Below are positions 12,637-20,175 of a stretch of 20,903 bases of DNA, piece by piece (the stretch's first letter is position 1; each line of letters opens with the position of its first letter). A program made the position numbers and the translations under genes. The DNA is from CAWEHQ01 sp051001995. Its GTDB lineage: Bacteria > Actinomycetota > Thermoleophilia > Solirubrobacterales > Thermoleophilaceae. Location: contig JBPCMT010000072.1 in NCBI GenBank assembly GCA_051001995.1, forward strand, positions 1 to 20,903, written 5' to 3'. The notes below the pieces were generated by a model that saw only the letters and a list, made by a program, of their open reading frames with translations, made no database searches and was not told the origin of the DNA.

Positions 12637-13950
12637 CTAGTTGGACGCGCTGGCGATCAGCGTCTCGACCCGCTCGAGGCTCGCCTGCACCCGCGCGACC
12701 ATCGCGTCGAGCGCCTCGTGCGCGCTCTGCACACCGTTGCGCGCGCTCGTCAGCGAGCCGCGAATCCTCTGCGCGTCCTTGAGCGCCGACAGCGCCTCGT
12801 CGGCGGCGCCGCTGACGCCCGCGGCGTCGACCTCCAGGCCCTTCTCGCGCGTCATCAGGCAGCGGCAGCGCGCGTAGCGGTAGGCGAGCTCGAGCGCGCG
12901 CGGGTCGAGCGACTCCTTGTCGAGCGTCACGAGCATCTTGTTGCCCTCGTACTCGTGGAGGGGATCGGTGCGCGCCGGCAGCTTGCCGTCGGAGGCGACG
13001 AGCAGGATCGCGAAGCTGGCGTCGCGCTCGTCGAGCGAGCCGTTGAGCACGCGCCAAGCGTCGTTGCGCGACAGGCGCTCGTCCTTCGTGTCGATCACGA
13101 TCCGGCCCTTCGAGTCCGACGAGGCCGCCTCGAGCTCGATCACGATGTCCCCGCGCTTGCCGCCGGACTCCGAGCGCGCGTGCCCCACGTGCTGCGCCAC
13201 GTCGCCGCGAGCGTCCGCCATCGCCTGCACGAGCTCGAACGCTCGCTCCTCGAAGTCGTGGCCCTTGACCGCGCTTCGCTCGCGCTCCGCCTCGAGCTCG
13301 GCCTGCGCCGCGCTGGCGTCGCGAAGCCGGCTCAGCTCGCCCTCGAGCTTGCCGAGCCGGTCGATCAGGTCGCGCCCGACCTTCTCCTGGCCCGACATCG
13401 CGCGCACGATCGAGTCCTTGAAGTCGGCGAGCGGGTTGTGGCCGTCCTGCGCCGAGAACTGGCGCAGCAGGTCCGCGCGCGACTCCTGGAGCTGCTTCGC
13501 CACGACCTCGCGCAGCTGATGCTGAACCGCCGTCGAGCGGTCGCCGCCGAAGTTCTTCGCGATCATCTCGGCGAGCTCGCCGGCGTGGGAGTCGAGCGCC
13601 TTGGACATCGCGCCGCCCTCGGCGCCGAGGAACTGCTCGAGCTGGGCCTCGAGCGCCTCCGCGACCTTCCCCGCGCGCTCGCCGAACGCCCGCTGCACCT
13701 CCGTCGAGGCGCGCTCGAACTCACCGCGCACGAAGTCGACCTCGGCCTGCGTGGCCTCGCGGTCGAGCACGCGCGCGCCGATCTCGACGGCGGCGCGGAC
13801 GCTGTCCTCGGCCGCGACGCCCTGCTCGAGGCGCGCCCCCACGAGCTCGACGACCGTGCGGTCCTCCAGCACCAGCCCGTCCACGAGGACGCGCCCGTCG
13901 CGGAGCTCGACGGTTCGGGGCTTGAGCGGGAGTGTCTGTGCGGCTTCCAT
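12637..13950 (-). CDS. Coiled-coil protein with PD-(D/E)XK nuclease-like core (RmuC/DUF2130-like)
   Basis: I cannot name this 437-residue protein. Residues 65-225 are long charged helices with a probable coiled coil (about 190-226). A compact alpha/beta region follows: KGHDFEERAFELV (229-241), then GDIVIELE (267-274) and GRIVIDTKDERLS (282-294). The order E...GD-IVIE...V-I-D-x-K is that of PD-(D/E)XK nucleases, with Asp287-Thr288-Lys289 in place of the usual ExK. The pattern SFAILLVASDGKLP (312-325) also recalls RmuC and DUF2130 proteins, which join coiled coils to such a core. A second helical segment closes the protein (383-434). A role in DNA processing is inference. ATG 13950 gives a natural N terminus; TAACGT lies 14 bases upstream, implying a short leader. 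It diverges from the PPOX gene. Confidence 0.65.
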   Translation of the reverse strand: MEAAQTLPLKPRTVELRDGRVLVDGLVLEDRTVVELVGARLEQGVAAEDSVRAAVEIGARVLDREATQAEVDFVRGEFERASTEVQRAFGERAGKVAEALEAQLEQFLGAEGGAMSKALDSHAGELAEMIAKNFGGDRSTAVQHQLREVVAKQLQESRADLLRQFSAQDGHNPLADFKDSIVRAMSGQEKVGRDLIDRLGKLEGELSRLRDASAAQAELEAERERSAVKGHDFEERAFELVQAMADARGDVAQHVGHARSESGGKRGDIVIELEAASSDSKGRIVIDTKDERLSRNDAWRVLNGSLDERDASFAILLVASDGKLPARTDPLHEYEGNKMLVTLDKESLDPRALELAYRYARCRCLMTREKGLEVDAAGVSGAADEALSALKDAQRIRGSLTSARNGVQSAHEALDAMVARVQASLERVETLIASASN

Positions 13951-14023
13951 GGAAGAGTCGTCGCACGTTACGCCCGCGATCTGACGGAACGGCGCAGGGG
14001 CGCGCCGTGCCGCGCCCAGGGGC

Positions 14024-14029
14024 TAGCCT
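14024..14029 (+). promoter_or_regulatory. -10 box (TAGCCT) of the PPOX gene
   Basis: TAGCCT ends 9 bases before ATG 14039, with no Shine-Dalgarno. It faces the divergent nuclease-like gene across an 88-base gap. Confidence 0.5.
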
Positions 14030-14038
14030 GCCACCGGC

Positions 14039-14503
14039 ATGCCCTCCCGCCGCGAGCAGATCGAGATGTCCGGCGACGAGCTGCGGGCATTCCTCGCGGA
14101 GCGCAAGATCGTGAGCTGCGCGACGCTCGGCCCGCGCGGGCGCCCTCACCTGGTTCCGCTCTGGTACGTGCCGGACGGCACCGTGCTGCGCGGGTGGACC
14201 TACGCGAAGTCCCAGAAGGCGCGCAACCTCGAGCGCGATCCGCACGCCACGCTCCAGGTCGAGGACGGCGTGGCCTACGACGAGCTGCGCGGCGCGATGC
14301 TGGAGTGCGACGTCGAGCTGGAGCGCGATCCGGACCGGGTCATCGGCTACGGAGTCGCGCTATTCGAGCGCTATACGGGCGGCGAGCTCGACGACGGGAC
14401 GCGAGCGGCCGTGGGGAAGCAGGCTCCCAAGCGGATCGGGCTCACGTTCCGGCCGACACGGATCGTCACATGGGACCACTCCAAGCTCGGCGGCGGCTAC
14501 TAG
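14039..14503 (+). CDS. PPOX-class (pyridoxamine 5'-phosphate oxidase-like) flavin/F420 oxidoreductase
   Basis: The 154-residue protein has the split-barrel fold seen in PPOX-type enzymes: FLAERKIVSCATLGPRGRPH (18-37), then LVPLWYVPDG with RGWTYAKSQKARNLERDP (51-68), the typical strand-helix pair that binds a flavin or F420 phosphate. The C terminus (RIGLTFRPTRIVTWDHSKL) is also typical. Actinobacteria have many paralogues that use F420, FMN or haem, and the cofactor cannot be decided here. ATG 14039 follows a TAGCCT box at 9 bases; an internal ATG at 14066 (MSGDEL) is a less likely alternative. It ends 20 bases before rmlA and may be co-transcribed with it. Confidence 0.75.
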   Translation: MPSRREQIEMSGDELRAFLAERKIVSCATLGPRGRPHLVPLWYVPDGTVLRGWTYAKSQKARNLERDPHATLQVEDGVAYDELRGAMLECDVELERDPDRVIGYGVALFERYTGGELDDGTRAAVGKQAPKRIGLTFRPTRIVTWDHSKLGGGY

Positions 14504-14523
14504 CGGCCGAGCCGGGAAGCTCG

Positions 14524-15615
14524 ATGGCGAACCACGCAGCGGACGATGACCTGAAGGGCCTGATCCTGTCCGGTGGCAAGGGGACGCGGCTGCGGCCGCT
14601 CACCCACACGAGCGCCAAGCAGCTCGTGCCGGTCGCCAACAAGCCGGTGCTCTTCTACGGGATCGAGTCGCTGGCGGCCGCGGGGATCGCGGACATCGGG
14701 ATCATCGTCGCGCCCGAGACCGGCGACGAGATCCGCGCGGCGGTCGGTGACGGTGCCCGCTTCGGCGCCTCGATCACCTACATCGACCAGGACGCCCCGC
14801 TCGGGCTGGCGCACGCCGTGCTCACCGCCGAGCGGTTCCTCGGCGACGCTCCGTTCGTCATGTACCTCGGCGACAACCTGCTGCGTGACGGGATCACCGA
14901 GCTGGTCGAAGCCTTCCGCCGCGAGCGACCCGACGCCCTGATCCTGCTGACGCCGGTGCCCGACCCCGAGAGCTACGGCGTCGCGGAGCTCGAGTCGGGC
15001 CGCGTCGCGCGGCTCGTGGAGAAGCCGCGGTCGCCGCGGACCGACCTCGCGCTGGTGGGCGTCTACATGCTCACGCACTCGATCATCGAGGCCGCGCGGG
15101 CGATCGAGCCCTCGGGCCGCGGCGAGCTCGAGATCACCGACGCGATCCAGCACCTGGTGGACTCCGGCCGCCGCGTCGACCCGCACGTGGTGACCGGGTG
15201 GTGGAAGGACACCGGCAAGGTCGAGGACCTCCTCGAGGCGAACCGCCTGATCCTCGACGACCTCGAGGAGCGGGTCGAGGGCGAGCTGGTGGACTCGCGC
15301 GTGGAGGGTCGCGTAGTGGTTGAGCGGGGCGCGCGGCTCGAGCGCGCGATGGTGCGTGGGCCCGCGATCGTGGGCGCTGGCGCCACGATCAGCGACGCCT
15401 ACATCGGGCCGTACACGGCGGTCGGCGAGGGCGTCGCGATCGCGCGCGCGGAGGTCGAGCACTCGATCGTGCTCGCCGGCTCCTCGATCAGCGGCCTCGC
15501 CGGGCGGATGGAGGCCAGTCTCGTGGGCAAGGACGTGCGGATCGCGCGCGGCGACGCGGTGCCGCGCGCCTACCGCTTCGTGGTCGGCGACCACGCGGAG
15601 ATCACGATCCTTTAA
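14524..15615 (+). CDS. rmlA: Glucose-1-phosphate thymidylyltransferase, long type
   Basis: The enzyme joins dTTP and glucose-1-phosphate to give dTDP-glucose, the first step toward dTDP-rhamnose and related sugars. The 363-residue product has the nucleotidyltransferase signature GGKGTRLRPLT (17-27), KQLVPVANKP (32-41), LGDN (115-118), VEKP (165-168), GELEITDAI (200-208) and WWKDTG (226-231). From about residue 253 a left-handed beta-helix of hexapeptide repeats follows (EGELVDSRVEGRVVVERGAR, then GPAIVGAGATISDAYIGPYT). This makes it the long type (about 355 residues) rather than the 290-residue enterobacterial type. Its ATG has only a weak upstream GGGAAG. The rmlD ATG follows its TAA without a gap. 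Confidence 0.92.
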   Translation: MANHAADDDLKGLILSGGKGTRLRPLTHTSAKQLVPVANKPVLFYGIESLAAAGIADIGIIVAPETGDEIRAAVGDGARFGASITYIDQDAPLGLAHAVLTAERFLGDAPFVMYLGDNLLRDGITELVEAFRRERPDALILLTPVPDPESYGVAELESGRVARLVEKPRSPRTDLALVGVYMLTHSIIEAARAIEPSGRGELEITDAIQHLVDSGRRVDPHVVTGWWKDTGKVEDLLEANRLILDDLEERVEGELVDSRVEGRVVVERGARLERAMVRGPAIVGAGATISDAYIGPYTAVGEGVAIARAEVEHSIVLAGSSISGLAGRMEASLVGKDVRIARGDAVPRAYRFVVGDHAEITIL

Positions 15616-16458
15616 ATGCGCATCGCCGTCACAGGCGCCGCGGGAATGCTCGGGCGCGACCTGCTGCGCGCCGCCGAAGCCGTGAACCACGAGGTCGTGC
15701 CGCTCGCACGGCGCGAGCTCGACGTGACCGATACCGGCGCCGTCGCGCGCCGGATCGCAGCGGCGGCGCCCGACGCGGTGGTGAACTGCGCCGCCTACAC
15801 CGACGTGGACGGCGCCGAGGGCGACCTGCGCGCCGCGATGGCGGCGAACGCCGAGGGCGCCGGCGCGGTGGCCGCCGCCGCGGCCGAGGCCGGCTCCAGC
15901 GTCGTGTACCCCTCGAGCGACTACGTCTTCGACGGCTCGAAGGGCGCGCCCTACGTCGAGTCGGACGAGCCGCGCCCGCTGTCGGTCTACGCGCAGTCCA
16001 AGCTCGCCGGCGAGCGGATGACGACGGAGGCCAACCCGCGCCACTTCGTCGTCCGCTCGGCGTGGCTGTTCGGGCTCGCGGGGCGCAATTTCGCCGACAC
16101 GATGCTGCGGCTGGCGAGCGACCACGGCGAGGTGATCGTGGTGCGCGACCAGGTCGGCTCCCCGACCTACACCGGTCACCTGGCCGAGGCGATCGTCCGG
16201 CTGGTGGACACGGACGCTTACGGCGTCCACCACGTCGCGGCGGCGGGAGAGTGCTCGTGGTACGAGCTGGCGCTCGAGGTCTTTCGCCAGGCGGCGGTCG
16301 ACTGTCGCGTCCTCTCCTGCACGACCGAGGAGCTCGCCCGGCCGGCCCCCCGCCCGCCCTACTCGGCGCTCGCCACCGAGCGCCCTGAGGCGATCCTGCT
16401 GCCCGACTGGGAGCTCGGCCTAGCCGCGTACCTCGACGAGCGCGCGAGGGCGGCGTGA
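15616..16458 (+). CDS. rmlD: dTDP-4-dehydrorhamnose reductase
   Basis: RmlD carries out the last step of dTDP-L-rhamnose synthesis, an NAD(P)H reduction. The 280-residue protein is a short-chain dehydrogenase with GAAGMLG (7-13) for cofactor binding, NCAAYTDVDGAE (57-68), SSDYVFDG (100-107; most homologues have STDYVFDG), and the catalytic YAQSK (Tyr125, Lys129). PTYTGHLAEAI further on is a family motif. Its ATG directly follows the rmlA stop, and its last bases (GTGA) contain the rmlB start, so the three genes are one translationally coupled unit. Confidence 0.92.
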   Translation: MRIAVTGAAGMLGRDLLRAAEAVNHEVVPLARRELDVTDTGAVARRIAAAAPDAVVNCAAYTDVDGAEGDLRAAMAANAEGAGAVAAAAAEAGSSVVYPSSDYVFDGSKGAPYVESDEPRPLSVYAQSKLAGERMTTEANPRHFVVRSAWLFGLAGRNFADTMLRLASDHGEVIVVRDQVGSPTYTGHLAEAIVRLVDTDAYGVHHVAAAGECSWYELALEVFRQAAVDCRVLSCTTEELARPAPRPPYSALATERPEAILLPDWELGLAAYLDERARAA

Positions 16459-17453
16459 GGCTGCTCGTCTGCGGGGGCGCCGGCTTCATCGGCTCGGCGT
16501 ACGTGCGCGTCGCGCTCGCCGAGCGGCCGGGCGACGAGCTGACCGTGCTCGACAAGCTGACCTACGCGGGCCGGCGCGAGAACCTCTCCGACGTGGCCGG
16601 TCGCGTCCGCTTCGTGGAAGGGGCGATCGAGGACCGTGCCGTGGTCCGCGACGCGATGACCGGCTGCGACGCGGTGGTGAACTTCGCGGCCGAGACGCAC
16701 GTCGATCGCTCGATCACCGACCAGGCCGCGTTCGTGCGGACGCACGTCATGGGAACCGCCGTCCTGCTCGACGCAGTGCGCGAGCTCGGCGTGGGCCGGT
16801 TCCTCCAGGTGTCGACCGACGAGGTCTACGGCTCGATCGCGGAGGGGACCTTCACCGAGGCCTCGGCGCTCGACCCCTCGTCGCCCTACAGCGCGACCAA
16901 GGCGGCGGGCGACCTGCTGACCACGGCCCACGTCCGCACTCACGGCCTCGACGCCCTGGTCTGCCGCGGCTCGAACAACTACGGCCCTCGCCAGCACCCC
17001 GAGAAGCTGATCCCGCTGTGCATCCTGAACGCGCTCGCGGGCGATCGGCTGCCTGTCTACGGGGACGGGCGCCAGGTGCGCAACTGGCTGCACGTCGAGG
17101 ACTTCGCGCGCGCGATCGACACGGTGCTCGAGGCGGGCCGCGCGGGCGAGGCCTACAACGTCGGCGGGCCCGACGAGGTGGAGAACCTGGCGGTCGTCCT
17201 GCGAGTCCTGGCGGAGGCCGGGCGTGACGAGTCGCTGATCGAGCACGTGCGCGACCGACCGGGGCACGACCGTCGCTACTCGCTGTCGGCCGACAGGGTG
17301 CGCGCGCTCGGTTGGGAGCCGCGGACGCGCTTTGAGCGCGGATTGGCAGAGACCGTCGCCTGGTACCGCGCCAACGAGTGGTGGTGGGCGCCGATCCGAA
17401 GCGGCGACTACCGCGCCTACTACGAGCGCCAGTACGGGCGCGAGCTGGCGTAG
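16455..17453 (+). CDS. rmlB: dTDP-glucose 4,6-dehydratase
   Basis: RmlB converts dTDP-glucose to dTDP-4-keto-6-deoxyglucose. The 332-residue protein is an extended short-chain dehydrogenase with GGAGFIG (7-13), the acid/base triad in STDEVYG (Thr121, Asp122, Glu123), and YSATK (Tyr145, Lys149). NNYGPRQHPEKLIPL, RNWLHVEDFARAI and RPGHDRRYS are classic RmlB blocks. GTG 16455 overlaps the rmlD stop by 4 bases. The order A-D-B lacks the epimerase gene rmlC in this window. The final product could be rhamnose, if rmlC is elsewhere, or another 6-deoxysugar. Confidence 0.94.
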   Translation: MRLLVCGGAGFIGSAYVRVALAERPGDELTVLDKLTYAGRRENLSDVAGRVRFVEGAIEDRAVVRDAMTGCDAVVNFAAETHVDRSITDQAAFVRTHVMGTAVLLDAVRELGVGRFLQVSTDEVYGSIAEGTFTEASALDPSSPYSATKAAGDLLTTAHVRTHGLDALVCRGSNNYGPRQHPEKLIPLCILNALAGDRLPVYGDGRQVRNWLHVEDFARAIDTVLEAGRAGEAYNVGGPDEVENLAVVLRVLAEAGRDESLIEHVRDRPGHDRRYSLSADRVRALGWEPRTRFERGLAETVAWYRANEWWWAPIRSGDYRAYYERQYGRELA

Positions 17454-17462
17454 GGGGCCGTC

Positions 17463-17468
17463 TAACCT
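17463..17468 (+). promoter_or_regulatory. -10 box (TAACCT) of the exporter ATPase
   Basis: TAACCT ends 7 bases before GTG 17476 and lies only 9 bases after the rmlB stop. It gives the exporter ATPase its own probable leaderless promoter. Confidence 0.5.
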
Positions 17469-17475
17469 TGGGTAA

Positions 17476-18255
17476 GTGACCGTTCGGCCCGCCACCTCCA
17501 GCGCGCACACCCCCGGCGACCATGCCGCAGCCGCGCTCGAGGTCCGGAGCCTCGAGAAGCGCTACGACGACGGGACGATCGCGCTCGAAGACTTTGACCT
17601 GACCGTGCCGGACGGCGCGTTCTTCGGGCTGCTGGGTCCGAACGGCGCCGGCAAGACCACGCTGATCAGCGCGACCTGCAACCTGATCCGGATCACCGGC
17701 GGCGAGATCGCGGTCTTCGGCGAGCCGGCCGACTCGCTCCGGGCGCGGGGCTGGGTCGGCCTCGCCGAGCAGGACATCAACCTCGACCGCTTCCTTACGG
17801 TAGAGGAGACGCTCGTCTACCACGGCGGCTACTTCGGCATGGCGCGCGACGAGGCGCGCGAGCGCGCCGGCGAGATGATCGCCACCTTCGACCTCGCGCA
17901 GAAGGCGCGCGTGCGCACCCCGAAGCTGTCGGGCGGGATGCGGCGCCGGCTGCTGCTCGCGCGGGCGCTGATGCACCGCCCGCGGCTCGTGATCCTCGAC
18001 GAGCCCACCGCCGGAGTCGACTTCGAGCTGCGCCAGGAGCTCTGGCGCTACATCCGCCGCCTCCACGGCGAGGGCACGACGATCCTGCTCACGACGCACT
18101 ACCTCGAGGAGGCCGAGCACCTCTGCGAGGAGATCGCGCTGATCCGCGACGGGCACCTGATCGCCCGCGACACCGCGGACGGGCTGCGCGAGCACTACGG
18201 GGCCGGGTCGCTGGCCGACGTCTACGTCAAGGCGATGGGCGCCCCGGCCGCCTAG
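17476..18255 (+). CDS. ABC-2 type exporter ATPase (YadG/DrrA-like)
   Basis: The 259-residue protein is a single ABC ATPase with Walker A GPNGAGKT (54-61), signature LSGGM (151-155), Walker B LVILDEP (171-177) and the switch histidine in LLTTHYLEEAEHL (about 208). This is the exporter type that pairs with ABC-2 permeases such as E. coli YadH. Its partner is very likely the permease at 18670, two genes downstream. The N-terminal 20 residues are an unstructured-looking extension. The substrate is unknown; nearby rml genes make a cell-surface glycan possible, but similar pairs also export drugs and lipids. The start is supported by the box 7 bases upstream. Confidence 0.9.
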   Translation: MTVRPATSSAHTPGDHAAAALEVRSLEKRYDDGTIALEDFDLTVPDGAFFGLLGPNGAGKTTLISATCNLIRITGGEIAVFGEPADSLRARGWVGLAEQDINLDRFLTVEETLVYHGGYFGMARDEARERAGEMIATFDLAQKARVRTPKLSGGMRRRLLLARALMHRPRLVILDEPTAGVDFELRQELWRYIRRLHGEGTTILLTTHYLEEAEHLCEEIALIRDGHLIARDTADGLREHYGAGSLADVYVKAMGAPAA

Positions 18256-18262
18256 CCGACCG

Positions 18263-18281
18263 CGCCCCGGCGCAAGGGGCG
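18263..18281 (+). terminator. Possible terminator hairpin after the exporter ATPase
   Basis: CGCCCC (18263-18268) and GGGGCG (18276-18281) can pair around a 7-base loop, just after the ATPase stop. There is no T-tract, so this is a weak call. Confidence 0.3.
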
Positions 18282-18320
18282 GCGGGGCGGGCGCGCCGCA
18301 GCAGGCGAACCGCGCTCCCC

Positions 18321-18326
18321 TAACAT
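18321..18326 (+). promoter_or_regulatory. -10 box (TAACAT) of the winged-helix regulator
   Basis: TAACAT ends 8 bases before ATG 18335. No Shine-Dalgarno is present. Confidence 0.5.
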
Positions 18327-18334
18327 CCGCGCGC

Positions 18335-18640
18335 ATGGCCGAGTGGAACCTCCTGACCAACCACGGCCACGCCCTCCTCTGCGTCGCGCGCGACCCCGGC
18401 ATGACGCTTCGCCAGATCGGCGACTGCATCGGGATCACCGAGCGCGCCGCCCACCGGATCGTCTCCGACCTCGTCGAGGAGGGCTACCTCGAGAAGCGTC
18501 GCGAGGGTACGCGCAACGCCTACACGGTCAACCCCGAGGTCCCGATGCGTCATCCGATCGTGAGCGACCACTGGGTCGGCGAGCTGCTCGCCGTGCTGGT
18601 GGCCGACCGCGAGACGATGCGGGCCGGCAGGACCTCCTAG
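18335..18640 (+). CDS. Small winged-helix (MarR-like) transcriptional regulator
   Basis: The 101-residue protein is a single winged helix. The first helix carries LTNHGHALLCVARDP (7-21), the helix-turn-helix is MTLRQIGDCIGITERAAHRI (23-42), followed by VSDLVEEGYLEKRREGTRNA and the wing strand YTVNPEVP. Similar small proteins in high-GC actinobacteria are annotated as MarR-family or generic HTH regulators. It lies between an exporter ATPase and its likely permease, so control of that exporter is a reasonable inference. No ligand-binding domain is present, and dimerisation may use the C-terminal helix (VGELLAVLVADRETM). The ATG has a TAACAT box 8 bases upstream. Confidence 0.82.
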   Translation: MAEWNLLTNHGHALLCVARDPGMTLRQIGDCIGITERAAHRIVSDLVEEGYLEKRREGTRNAYTVNPEVPMRHPIVSDHWVGELLAVLVADRETMRAGRTS

Positions 18641-18657
18641 CGCCAGGCCCGGCCGTC

Positions 18658-18663
18658 TAGCCT
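18658..18663 (+). promoter_or_regulatory. -10 box (TAGCCT) of the ABC-2 permease
   Basis: TAGCCT ends 6 bases before ATG 18670. The permease can therefore be transcribed separately from the regulator upstream. Confidence 0.5.
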
Positions 18664-18669
18664 CGGGGC

Positions 18670-19446
18670 ATGCGCGATGCCCCCACCGGAAGCCGCGGCC
18701 TCGCCTCGCTCGCGCAGCGCGAGATGCTGCGGATCTGGAAGACGTGGACCCAGACCGTGTTCGCGCCGGTCATCTCCTCGATTCTCTTCATCGTCGTCTT
18801 CGGGCTCTCGCTCGGCGAGCGGATCCAGCAGATCGACGGCTTCGACTACCGCGAGTTCATCGTGCCCGGCCTGGTCACGATGGCCATGGTCCAGGCCGCG
18901 TACAACAACAACTCCTCGTCGATCTTCCAGGCGCGGAGCGACCGCTACGTGCACGACGTGCTCTCCGCCCCGATGCGGCCGTGGCAGATGAACCTCGGCT
19001 TCAACCTCGGCGGCGTCGTTCGGGCGCTCGCGATCGGCGCGCTGCTCCTGGCGCTCGCGATCCCGCTGACGGGCGTCCCGGTCGAGCACCCGCTGATCGC
19101 GCTCGTCGCCGTGCTCCTCGGCCTGATCCTGTTCAGCGCGCTGGGGACCGTGGTTGGAATCTTCGCGGAGACGTTCGACCACCACACCTTCGTGTCGAAC
19201 ATCCTGATCCTGCCGCTCGCGTTCGTGGGCGGGGTCTTCTACTCGGTCGAGAGCCTCGCCGCTCCCTGGGAGCAGCTCTCCCACGTCAACCCGCTCTTCT
19301 ACCTCGTCAACGCGGTCCGCTACGGCTTCCTCGGCACGAGCGACGCGAACGTGGCGCTGTGCCTCGGCGTGACGGCGGCGCTGGCCATCCCCGCGTACCT
19401 GTGGGCGCAGTGGCTCTTCACGAGCGGGCGCAAGCTGAAGGCCTGA
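18670..19446 (+). CDS. ABC-2 type exporter permease (YadH-like)
   Basis: The 258-residue integral membrane protein has six hydrophobic segments at about 28-48, 62-80, 113-133, 140-165, 176-192 and 228-248. The block FVPGLVTMAMVQAAYNNNSS in approximate form (residues 63-84, IVPGLVTMAM then YNNNSSSIF), followed by VLSAPMRPWQMNLGFNLGGV (97-116), is the conserved region of ABC-2 permeases like YadH. HVNPLFYLVNAVRYGFLG (205-222) is the typical C-terminal signature. Its partner is the ATPase at 17476. The stop codon overlaps the beginning of the UDG frame. Substrate unknown. Confidence 0.9.
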   Translation: MRDAPTGSRGLASLAQREMLRIWKTWTQTVFAPVISSILFIVVFGLSLGERIQQIDGFDYREFIVPGLVTMAMVQAAYNNNSSSIFQARSDRYVHDVLSAPMRPWQMNLGFNLGGVVRALAIGALLLALAIPLTGVPVEHPLIALVAVLLGLILFSALGTVVGIFAETFDHHTFVSNILILPLAFVGGVFYSVESLAAPWEQLSHVNPLFYLVNAVRYGFLGTSDANVALCLGVTAALAIPAYLWAQWLFTSGRKLKA

Positions 19447-20159
19447 CCGGCGGCGGCCGCGAGGGCGAGCCCGCGGAGGCGGTCGCCGCGCTCGCCGGGA
19501 TCGAGTCCCGAGTCGTGCGCTGCCGCCGCTGCCCGCGACTCGTCGAGTGGCGCGAGCGCGTGGCCAGCGAGAAGCGCGCCGCCTACGCCGGCGAGCAGTA
19601 CTGGGGCCGCCCGCTGCCCGGCTTCGGCGACCCGCGGGCGCGCGTTTACGTCCTCGGGCTGGCGCCCGCGGCGCACGGAGGGAATCGCACCGGGCGAATC
19701 TTCACCGGCGACCGCTCGGGCGACTTCCTGTTTGCCGCCCTGCACCGCGCCGGCTTCGCGAGCCAGCCGAACTCCGAACGTCGCGGCGACGGCCTGGAGC
19801 TGCGCGACGCCTTCATCGCGGCCGCGGTCCGCTGCGCCCCTCCCGCCAACCGGCCGCTCACCTCGGAGCGCGACAACTGCCTCCCCTACGCCGGCGAGGA
19901 GCTCGCGGCCATGTCCTCGGTGCGGGTCGTCCTGTGCCTCGGCGGCTTCGCGTGGGACGCCGCCGCACGCCTGGTGGGGCTTCGCCCGCGCCCGCGCTTC
20001 GGACACGGCGCCGAGGCACCCGCCGCGGACGGGCGCCGGCTACTGGGGTGCTTTCACCCGAGCCAGCAGAACACGTTCACCGGCCGGCTGACGCCGCCGA
20101 TGATGGACGAAGTGCTCGGCCGAGCCGGCGAGCTGGCAGGGCTTCCCGACTCGCGGTGA
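19410..20159 (+). CDS. udgB: Family 5 uracil-DNA glycosylase (UdgB type), iron-sulfur
   Basis: The enzyme removes uracil and some other deaminated bases from DNA. The conserved body has CRRCPRLVEWRERV (two cysteines), GRPLPGFGDP, the first catalytic block GLAPAAHGGNRTGRIFTGD, VRCAPPANRP and the second block HPSQQNTFTGRLTPPM, matching Thermus TTUDGB and mycobacterial UdgB. Four cysteines (38, 41, 142 and 157, numbered from GTG 19410) should hold a 4Fe-4S cluster. The start is uncertain. GTG 19410 is the nearest standard start and lies inside the permease gene; CTG 19443 would give a 4-base CTGA overlap; GTG 19515 would remove the helix before the first cysteine. Confidence 0.88.
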   Translation: MALHERAQAEGLTGGGREGEPAEAVAALAGIESRVVRCRRCPRLVEWRERVASEKRAAYAGEQYWGRPLPGFGDPRARVYVLGLAPAAHGGNRTGRIFTGDRSGDFLFAALHRAGFASQPNSERRGDGLELRDAFIAAAVRCAPPANRPLTSERDNCLPYAGEELAAMSSVRVVLCLGGFAWDAAARLVGLRPRPRFGHGAEAPAADGRRLLGCFHPSQQNTFTGRLTPPMMDEVLGRAGELAGLPDSR

Positions 20160-20175
20160 GGCGGCTGGGCGCCGC

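Noticed and set aside
14500..16233. A 577-codon minus-strand open frame opposite rmlA and rmlD.
   Set aside because: The translation is rich in Arg, His, Asp and Val with no motif, and the plus strand encodes two unmistakable enzymes in the same place.
16359..18438. Long minus-strand frames (383 and 528 codons) opposite rmlB and the exporter ATPase.
   Set aside because: They are shadows of high-GC genes on the plus strand, with no start signal and no recognisable domain.
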